Assembly (NCBI GenBank): GCA_030608825.1
Contig: JAUWDL010000104.1
Coordinates: forward strand, 1-5,934
DNA: 5,934 nucleotides
Direction of reading: 5' to 3'
From: Gemmatimonadales bacterium
GTDB lineage: Bacteria > Gemmatimonadota > Gemmatimonadetes > Palauibacterales > Palauibacteraceae
Below are positions 1 to 5,934 of the stretch, piece after piece; the stretch's first letter is position 1, and each line of letters begins with the position of its first letter. The notes beneath the pieces were generated by a model that saw only the letters and a list, made by a program, of their open reading frames with translations, had not been told where the DNA came from and did not search any database. Position numbers and translations under genes: made by a program.

Positions 1-843
1 GCCCACCGGCGGCGGCTCAGGGTACGGGAAAGGCCGGATCACCGGGTCGCCGACTTCGTAGCCCGCGAACACCCGGCTGACCTGCGCATAGGCGGAGTCG
101 CCCCTCACCTCGAAAACCGTCAGGATGGCCACGGGCTCGACGACGCGGCCGTGTCGGCCGATCCGATGCCTCCACTTGAAGGCAATCAACTCGTCCCCCA
201 CCTCCGCGGGCATCCCGGCCAGCAGCACCACGACTCGTCGGTTGAGGGGGATTGTCTCCGGAAGCTTGAGCCTGAGGGGGTTCGCCACGACCTGGCGCGC
301 CGTCGAGGCGGTCGGGCCGAGATCCTCCGGTGCCGCGAGAAACGGTGCCCGGTTGAAGTCGTTCTCCGACACGGATGCGAGAAGCGGCCGCGCCTCGACC
401 TCAAACCCTCCGAGCGTCACGGCACGCTCCGGAGAACCATCGAAGAGGCTCGGCCCGGCGAACGGATCCTCCTGCAGCAACATCTGTGGACCGGCGAGCG
501 GCTCGCGCCCCTCTGCCTCCTCCTCGGGTTCCCGCGTCGCGGGCCCGGTCGTGGAGGCAGATCGAGCCGGCAGGCGCAACCTCTGCCCGGGCAGGATAAG
601 ATCCGGATCCGTGATCGACGAGCCGTTCAGGTCGTAGATCTCCTGCCATCTCGGCCCGTCGTTCAGGTATCGTACTGCGAGGCCCCACAGGGTGTCCCCC
701 CGGTTCACCTCGTGGACCGGGGCTCCCGCCTCCTGGCCGCGAACCAAACCTGGTGAAAGGAGCAGGACCAGAACCATCCCCCCGCGGACGGCTTCACGGC
801 GCGTCACGGCAGCCACGAGCTTCACGCACGGCGGTGCTGGCAT
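1..843 (-). CDS. Exported LysM-domain protein, 3' end cut by the window edge
   Basis: This frame is open for 281 codons and continues past the left edge. The chosen ATG (843-841) has a GAAGGG ribosome binding site nine bases upstream. The N-terminus looks like a signal peptide: a Thr-Arg-Arg-Glu-Ala-Val-Arg stretch (residues 14-20, resembling a twin-arginine motif), a hydrophobic core (about 22-33) and a likely cleavage site before Gln37-Glu38. Residues 44-92 form one LysM domain, with VNRGDTLWGLAVRYL, WQEIYDLN and LILPGQRLRLP as its landmarks. LysM domains bind N-acetylglucosamine glycans such as peptidoglycan, so the protein probably acts in the periplasm or at the cell wall. An acidic, proline-containing linker follows, then a beta-rich region (about 170-270) with VGDELIAFKW and YEVGDPV that I do not recognise. 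GTG codons at 825, 816 and 807 are alternative starts. The LysM call is firm; the overall function is unknown. Confidence 0.85.
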   Translation of the reverse strand, partial: MPAPPCVKLVAAVTRREAVRGGMVLVLLLSPGLVRGQEAGAPVHEVNRGDTLWGLAVRYLNDGPRWQEIYDLNGSSITDPDLILPGQRLRLPARSASTTGPATREPEEEAEGREPLAGPQMLLQEDPFAGPSLFDGSPERAVTLGGFEVEARPLLASVSENDFNRAPFLAAPEDLGPTASTARQVVANPLRLKLPETIPLNRRVVVLLAGMPAEVGDELIAFKWRHRIGRHGRVVEPVAILTVFEVRGDSAYAQVSRVFAGYEVGDPVIRPFPYPEPPPVG

Positions 844-852
844 TCCGGCAAT

Positions 853-858
853 CCCTTC
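853..858 (-). promoter_or_regulatory. Ribosome binding site of the LysM gene
   Basis: GAAGGG on the minus strand lies nine bases before the ATG at 843. It supports that ATG over the downstream GTG codons at 825, 816 and 807, which would shorten the signal-peptide n-region. Confidence 0.5.
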
Positions 859-1012
859 GATTGGGCGGAGGATGCGATCCGGCCACAACATAACGGCAAA
901 TCGCTGCCCCCGCATTCCGCCGGCGAGCCGCTCCGTCGCATCAGGGAGGCACGCGCCGATTGTGCCGCAAGTCGCTCCCCTGGAGGAATTTGTGCCCGCA
1001 TGTGAAAAAGTT

Positions 1013-1036
1013 GCGGAGGCAGATCCGCTCCTCCGC
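1013..1036. repeat. Short inverted repeat in the divergent intergenic region
   Basis: GCGGAGG (1013-1019) and its exact reverse complement CCTCCGC (1030-1036) flank a 10-base spacer. It could form a small hairpin or be an operator-like site between two divergent genes. Seven-base palindromic arms are not rare by chance in sequence this GC-rich, so any function is unproven. Confidence 0.25.
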
Positions 1037-1175
1037 GCCCGGGGGTGCGCCTGAGGCGGCGGCCGATGCAGAGACACGGCGGCTCCTCCCGGCCTCGAGC
1101 TCAGCCCCGGAACCCGAGTACGCCTCTTGCCGTGCACTTGGGGATGTACGGGAGCCGATAGGTCCTTGTCGGTGC

Positions 1176-1181
1176 AGGGAG
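1176..1181 (+). promoter_or_regulatory. Ribosome binding site of the small exported-protein gene
   Basis: AGGGAG lies eight bases before the ATG at 1190. This favours 1190 over the upstream in-frame ATG at 1127, which would add 21 residues before the hydrophobic segment and spoil the signal-peptide-like N-terminus. Confidence 0.5.
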
Positions 1182-1189
1182 TTGTACGA

Positions 1190-1699
1190 ATGAGCGTTCG
1201 CGCCGCATCGCTGCTCGTGGCGCTTGGCGTGGTCATCGCCGCGTCTTGGGTCACGCGGATGCAGGAAAGCCCGATGGTTCTGGCGGAGGCCTTCGTGAGG
1301 GCCGCCAACGCTTCCGATCGCACCGCGTTGGAGAACCTCGTGCACCCGGACGTCATCGCGTACCTGAAGGAGCGCGATCCGGAGCGTTGGGAGCAGGTCC
1401 TGGCCGGGTGGGCCGGAACCCGCTTCGGAGCGGGCTACGACATCGTCGTCAGGCCGAGCTCCGAGGTGGCCCTGTACGATGAGGTGCAGCAAACGCTTGT
1501 CTTCGGCGACAGACTCCGATTCCGGTTCCCCGTCCAACCCCCGAGCCATTTCCTGATCATACAGATGAAGAACCGGAGCCCTCTCGGCGCGAACGATGAG
1601 AGGCCCCTGCTGGGGTCGAACGCCGTCGAGGCGGTGCGGGAGGATGACGGCCGTTGGTACGTCACCGTGCCGGTCGTCGAGATTCTGCCGGATTTCTGA
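1190..1699 (+). CDS. Small exported or membrane-anchored protein, possibly NTF2/SnoaL-like
   Basis: The 169-residue product starts at an ATG with AGGGAG eight bases upstream. Residues 1-20 form a short n-region with one Arg followed by a hydrophobic segment (ASLLVALGVVIAASW), so the protein is probably secreted or held by a single N-terminal membrane anchor; no clear Ala-x-Ala cleavage site is visible. The rest looks like a small alpha+beta domain: a helix with AEAFVRAANASDRTALENL (about 32-50), then VHPDVIAYL, several strands, and a final strand DDGRWYVTVPVVEIL (about 152-166). A helix pair followed by His-Pro-Asp and a late Gly-Arg-Trp-Tyr strand recalls the NTF2/SnoaL fold seen in many exported proteins, but this is inference from pattern only. 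It is the only plus-strand gene, and it converges on ssb with nine bases between the stop codons. Function is unknown. Confidence 0.75.
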   Translation: MSVRAASLLVALGVVIAASWVTRMQESPMVLAEAFVRAANASDRTALENLVHPDVIAYLKERDPERWEQVLAGWAGTRFGAGYDIVVRPSSEVALYDEVQQTLVFGDRLRFRFPVQPPSHFLIIQMKNRSPLGANDERPLLGSNAVEAVREDDGRWYVTVPVVEILPDF

Positions 1700-1704
1700 A
1701 TCCG
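1689..1704. other. Small hairpin over the convergent gene ends
   Basis: CGGATT (1689-1694) and AATCCG (1699-1704) can pair as a 6-base stem with a TCTG loop. The hairpin spans the TGA stop (1697-1699) of the plus-strand gene, and the ssb stop lies just beyond at 1709. With only nine bases between the two genes, any shared terminator would have to overlap coding sequence. No run of T follows on either strand, so it is not a convincing intrinsic terminator. Confidence 0.25.
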
Positions 1705-1708
1705 AGGA

Positions 1709-2155
1709 TCAGAACGGGAGATCGTCCTCCCCGGCGAGCGCCTCGTTCGAGAAGTCCGAGTAGTCGTCCTCGGCCGGACGGTCTGCGGGAGCTCCGGAAC
1801 TTCCCTCGACGCGCGCGTCACCCCGACCGCCGAGCATCACCATCTCGCGCGCTCTGATCTCCGTGGTATACTTGGTCTGGCCGTCCTGCCCCTCCCACTG
1901 GCGATACTCGATCCGGCCCTCCACGTAGACGCGATCGCCCTTCTTCAGATAGCGTTCGCAGATCTCGGCCAGCCGATCCCAGGCCACGACTCGATGCCAC
2001 TCGGTCTTCTCCTGCTGGCTCCCGCCCCGGTCGGTCCACGTCCGGCTCGTGGCAACCGAGAGCGTGGCGACCCGGGTACCCCCGGGCGTGGTTCGGACCT
2101 CGGGGTCGGCTCCGAGGTTTCCTATCAGCATCGCTTTGTTGAGGCTACGCGCCAT
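1709..2155 (-). CDS. ssb: Single-stranded DNA-binding protein
   Basis: SSB coats single-stranded DNA during replication, recombination and repair and recruits partner proteins through its C-terminal tip. The 148-residue product has the bacterial OB fold at about 1-108, opening with LNKAMLIGNLGADPEVR and including TEWHRVVAWDRLAE and KKGDRVYVEGRIEYRQW. Aromatic residues Trp40, Trp53, Trp59 and Trp87 lie where the E. coli protein has its DNA-stacking Trp40, Trp54, Phe60 and Trp88. A short linker (about 109-135) leads to the acidic tip ending Asp-Asp-Leu-Pro-Phe, the classic partner-binding motif. The linker is shorter than in E. coli SSB (178 residues). The ATG at 2155 lies 51 bases after rimI on the same strand, so ssb may be read from the upstream operon or from its own weak promoter. 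The start has only a poor GGA-type ribosome binding site. Confidence 0.97.
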   Translation of the reverse strand: MARSLNKAMLIGNLGADPEVRTTPGGTRVATLSVATSRTWTDRGGSQQEKTEWHRVVAWDRLAEICERYLKKGDRVYVEGRIEYRQWEGQDGQTKYTTEIRAREMVMLGGRGDARVEGSSGAPADRPAEDDYSDFSNEALAGEDDLPF

Positions 2156-2206
2156 GCGGCTACATCCGAAGATAGAGGGGCTCGTGAAGCGTCAGAGAGC
2201 GCAAGA

Positions 2207-2743
2207 TTAACGACCCGGTCGCGAGACTGTCAACGAGAGCCGATCGAAGCTGAGACGCATGACGAGGGCATCTTCGCGCGGCGACGCGTAATAGTCCGGT
2301 CGTGACCCGACGATCCTGAATCCGGACGCCTCGTAGAGGCGCCGCGCGACGGTGTTGCTCTCTCGGACCTCCAGGAACACCGCCCGCGCTCCGCGCTGGA
2401 CGGCCTCTTCGAGCACGTGGCGAAGCAGGGTACGCCCGATTCCCCGCCCGCGCCGCCCGGGTCTCACGGCCAGGTTTCCGAGCTCCGCTTCATCCGCCGC
2501 AAGCCACAACGCCGCATAGCCGGCGACGCACTTGTTCTCCTCGGCGACTAGAAGGATCGCGTTCGATCGGCGAAGGAGAGAACGAAACGTGAAGGCCGAC
2601 CAGGGCAGCGAGTATGACCGTCGCTCGATGTCGGCCACCTCGCGAAGGTCCTGGCGGCGCATGCGGCGGACCGTCGGCGACTTGGCCCCGTCCTCCACGG
2701 GTTCGTGCGTCCTGGCGAACCATCGCGGGCCGAGCTGCCTCAC
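2207..2743 (-). CDS. rimI: Ribosomal protein bS18-type alanine N-acetyltransferase (GNAT family)
   Basis: RimI transfers acetyl from acetyl-CoA to a protein N-terminus, classically that of ribosomal protein bS18. The GNAT domain runs from about residue 25 to 166. It shows DIERRSYSLPW (39-48), ELGNLAVRP, the acetyl-CoA-binding Arg98-x-x-Gly-x-Gly103, LEVRESN with Glu125, and Tyr137 in LYEASGF. Glu125 and Tyr137 are spaced exactly like catalytic Glu103 and Tyr115 of E. coli RimI. The ending SRPDYY...EDALVM is typical of the subfamily. The chosen GTG (2743) overlaps the tsaB stop as GTGA, giving 178 residues, about 30 more than E. coli RimI. A GTG at 2698, eleven bases after an AGGA, would give 163 residues and is a real alternative. 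The frame stays open far back into tsaB, but that part is not credible protein. Placement directly after tsaB is a common bacterial arrangement. Confidence 0.92.
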   Translation of the reverse strand: MRQLGPRWFARTHEPVEDGAKSPTVRRMRRQDLREVADIERRSYSLPWSAFTFRSLLRRSNAILLVAEENKCVAGYAALWLAADEAELGNLAVRPGRRGRGIGRTLLRHVLEEAVQRGARAVFLEVRESNTVARRLYEASGFRIVGSRPDYYASPREDALVMRLSFDRLSLTVSRPGR

Positions 2744-3423
2744 CGTAGCACTCGTCGATCCGACAGCCGCTCCGCCGCGGAAGGAAGGAGGTACTCGGGC
2801 TGCCAGCTGCGGACGTCCCCGACCTGGCCCTCGGGCCGCTCGCGGGCCAGGTGCAACAGAGCTTCTGCGCGAGGCCTCGAGTGGTCTTCCGGCAACAACC
2901 GGCCCCCCGCCGCCACGATCAGATCTTCGTGCCGCCTCGCCCCGTCGCCGCCGAAGGTCCAGGCGTCGAGCGGCTGAAGCTCGGCGATCAGCTCCGGTAC
3001 CGTCCATATCTGGGGGCCTGCGAGGTCGACCAGCGGGATCGTCGACTGGTACGTGGCGGCGAAGACGCGTCCGCCTCTCGCGTCGAACATCGCGCACGCG
3101 CTCCCCTCGACCGACACACCGGCCACGACGGCGGAGAGGCTCGAGTAGGCGTAGAGCGGAAGCCCGCGGGCGAAGCACAGCCCCTTGGCGAGGGCAGCTC
3201 CGACGCGAAGACCGGTGAAGGACCCGGGACCCGAGCCGACGGCGACTCCCTCCAGATGGCCGATGGCAACGTCCGCCCTCGTCAAGAGGTCTCGAATCGC
3301 CGGCAGCATCGCCTCCGAGTGCGCCCCCTGGGCGGGAAGGGTCGATGCGGCGATGATGCCCTCTCGGTCTCCGATCGCCACCGATCCGATGTCGGTGCTC
3401 GTGTCGAGGGCCAACATGAGCAT
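2740..3423 (-). CDS. tsaB: tRNA t6A synthesis protein TsaB
   Basis: TsaB is a catalytically inactive ASKHA-fold paralogue of TsaD. It forms a complex with TsaD and TsaE that attaches threonylcarbamoyl to A37 of ANN-decoding tRNAs in the cytoplasm. The 227-residue product begins with the ASKHA strand LALDTSTDIGSVAI (4-17). It then has His-Ser-Glu (35-37), the family signature GSGPGSFTGLRVG (63-75), and FDARGGRVFAATY (113-125), matching MDAR.G.V in E. coli TsaB. It ends with QPEYLLP, the usual C-terminal landmark. Length is close to the family norm of about 230. The ATG at 3423 lies four bases after the tsaE stop; a second ATG at 3417 is also possible. The frame extends upstream to 3498, but those 25 residues precede the conserved N-terminal strand and overlap tsaE, so they are excluded. 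Translation is probably coupled to tsaE, as no clear ribosome binding site is visible. Confidence 0.96.
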   Translation of the reverse strand: MLMLALDTSTDIGSVAIGDREGIIAASTLPAQGAHSEAMLPAIRDLLTRADVAIGHLEGVAVGSGPGSFTGLRVGAALAKGLCFARGLPLYAYSSLSAVVAGVSVEGSACAMFDARGGRVFAATYQSTIPLVDLAGPQIWTVPELIAELQPLDAWTFGGDGARRHEDLIVAAGGRLLPEDHSRPRAEALLHLARERPEGQVGDVRSWQPEYLLPSAAERLSDRRVLR

Positions 3424-3427
3424 CGCG

Positions 3428-3916
3428 TCAGGCCGGCAGCCGGGGTGCGTCGCCCCGCGCGTGCGCCGAGATCCTCCTGCGATCGGAGCTCTCGGCAAAG
3501 GCGAGGTGGATATCCCACCGATCGTCCGGCAGCAGCGAGTCGGCCCTATCCGCCCATTCGACGAAGACGGGATCGCTTTGCACCAACAGGTCCTGCCAGC
3601 CGAGCTCCCATACCTCCTCTTTGGACTCGATCCGGTACAGGTCCACGTGGTGCACGAATCCGCCGTCCGGGAGGCGGTAGCGATTCACCAGCGTAAAGGT
3701 CGGGCTCGGTATCGGCCCCACGACCCCGGCGCTTCGGCAGGCGGCGCGGACGAGCGTGGACTTCCCCGATCCCAGCGTGCCGTACAGGGCCACGAACGCA
3801 CCGTATCGGACGGCCTGACGCCCGAGGGCAGCGGCCCAGCATCGAAGCTCGGCTTCGCTCACAAGTCGCCCCCCTTCCCCGCCGAGGTTCGCACCCGTCT
3901 CGCTCCGCGCCACCAT
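3428..3916 (-). CDS. tsaE: tRNA t6A synthesis ATPase TsaE
   Basis: TsaE is the P-loop ATPase whose ATP hydrolysis resets the TsaB-TsaD complex between rounds of t6A synthesis. The product has 162 residues from the ATG at 3916, one base after the uvrB stop. It shows a Walker A motif GTLGSGKS (46-53), the family motif SPTFTLVNRY (71-80), HHVDLYRI (89-96) and EWADRA (120-125). Most family members read Gly-Asp-Leu-Gly-Ala-Gly-Lys-Thr at Walker A; here Asp is Thr47, Ala is Ser50 and the last Thr is Ser53, though the GxxxxGK[ST] pattern is kept. A GTG at 3862 (Val19) has a much stronger ribosome binding site, AAGGGGG with a seven-base gap, and would give 144 residues, beginning just ahead of the conserved N-terminal helix. 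The residues before Val19 (MVARSETGANLGGEGGRL) look non-conserved. I give the longer form but consider the shorter one quite possible. Confidence 0.94.
   Translation of the reverse strand: MVARSETGANLGGEGGRLVSEAELRCWAAALGRQAVRYGAFVALYGTLGSGKSTLVRAACRSAGVVGPIPSPTFTLVNRYRLPDGGFVHHVDLYRIESKEEVWELGWQDLLVQSDPVFVEWADRADSLLPDDRWDIHLAFAESSDRRRISAHARGDAPRLPA
3870..3876 (-). promoter_or_regulatory. Strong ribosome binding site inside the 5' end of tsaE
   Basis: AAGGGGG on the minus strand sits seven bases before the in-frame GTG at 3862. It can pair with the 16S rRNA tail apart from one G-U wobble. The upstream ATG at 3916 has no comparable site. This is the main evidence that translation of TsaE may begin at 3862. 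Confidence 0.45.
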
Positions 3917-3917
3917 T

Positions 3918-5934
<2,017 letters not shown>

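Larger units (their letters stand above)
844..1189. other. Divergent intergenic region, no gene identified
   Basis: These 346 bases lie between the divergent starts of the LysM gene (minus) and the small exported-protein gene (plus), so both promoters would be expected here. I could not find a convincing sigma-70 -35/-10 pair on either strand. The most AT-rich part is around 985-1014. The stretch contains one perfect 7-base inverted repeat (1013-1036). Open frames crossing the region on both strands have low-complexity Arg/Ala/Gly/Pro translations with no recognisable domain and are judged to be by-products of high GC. Confidence 0.5.

Noticed and set aside
151..756. A 201-codon plus-strand open frame.
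   Set aside because: It is antisense to the LysM gene, whose minus-strand translation contains an unmistakable LysM domain.
941..1549. A 202-codon minus-strand open frame across the intergenic region and the small exported-protein gene.
   Set aside because: It has no domain, no good ribosome binding site and conflicts with the plus-strand gene, which has a signal-like N-terminus and a proper ribosome binding site.
2744..3178. The rimI frame stays open upstream, suggesting a 323-residue fusion protein.
   Set aside because: The upstream part lies wholly inside tsaB, is Arg/Gly/Ala-rich and matches nothing; the GNAT domain begins only after the tsaB stop. It is a high-GC out-of-frame shadow.
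3424..3498. An upstream start for tsaB at 3498.
   Set aside because: It would add 25 Arg/Gly-rich residues ahead of the conserved N-terminal strand and overlap tsaE by about 70 bases.

Overview
The window is GC-rich bacterial chromosomal DNA with dense, mostly minus-strand housekeeping genes. High GC, Gln-Glu after the predicted signal-peptide cleavage site and the GC-rich codon use would suit a Gemmatimonadota-like or similar high-GC, non-model Gram-negative lineage. That assignment is a weak inference, because no rRNA or other taxonomic marker is present.

Read on the minus strand (right to left), the window starts inside uvrB, the nucleotide-excision-repair helicase, whose first dozen or so residues lie beyond the right edge. 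A tightly packed run follows: tsaE (1 base after uvrB), tsaB (4 bases after tsaE), rimI (most likely a 4-base GTGA overlap with tsaB) and, after 51 bases, ssb. TsaE and TsaB are two of the proteins that make threonylcarbamoyladenosine (t6A) at position 37 of ANN-decoding tRNAs. RimI is a GNAT N-terminal acetyltransferase that is very often encoded beside tsaB. UvrB and SSB are DNA-repair and replication proteins. TsaD and TsaC, needed to complete t6A synthesis, are not in the window.

A single plus-strand gene (1190-1699) encodes a 169-residue protein with an N-terminal hydrophobic segment. It converges on ssb with only 9 bases between the stop codons. A 346-base divergent intergenic region (844-1189) separates it from the last gene, a minus-strand exported LysM-domain protein that runs off the left edge. 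This gene is open and intact within the window.

No tRNA, rRNA, CRISPR array, insertion sequence or phage gene was seen. The window looks like an ordinary housekeeping region, and I found no convincing new multi-gene system. The least understood parts are the module after the LysM domain and the small plus-strand protein.
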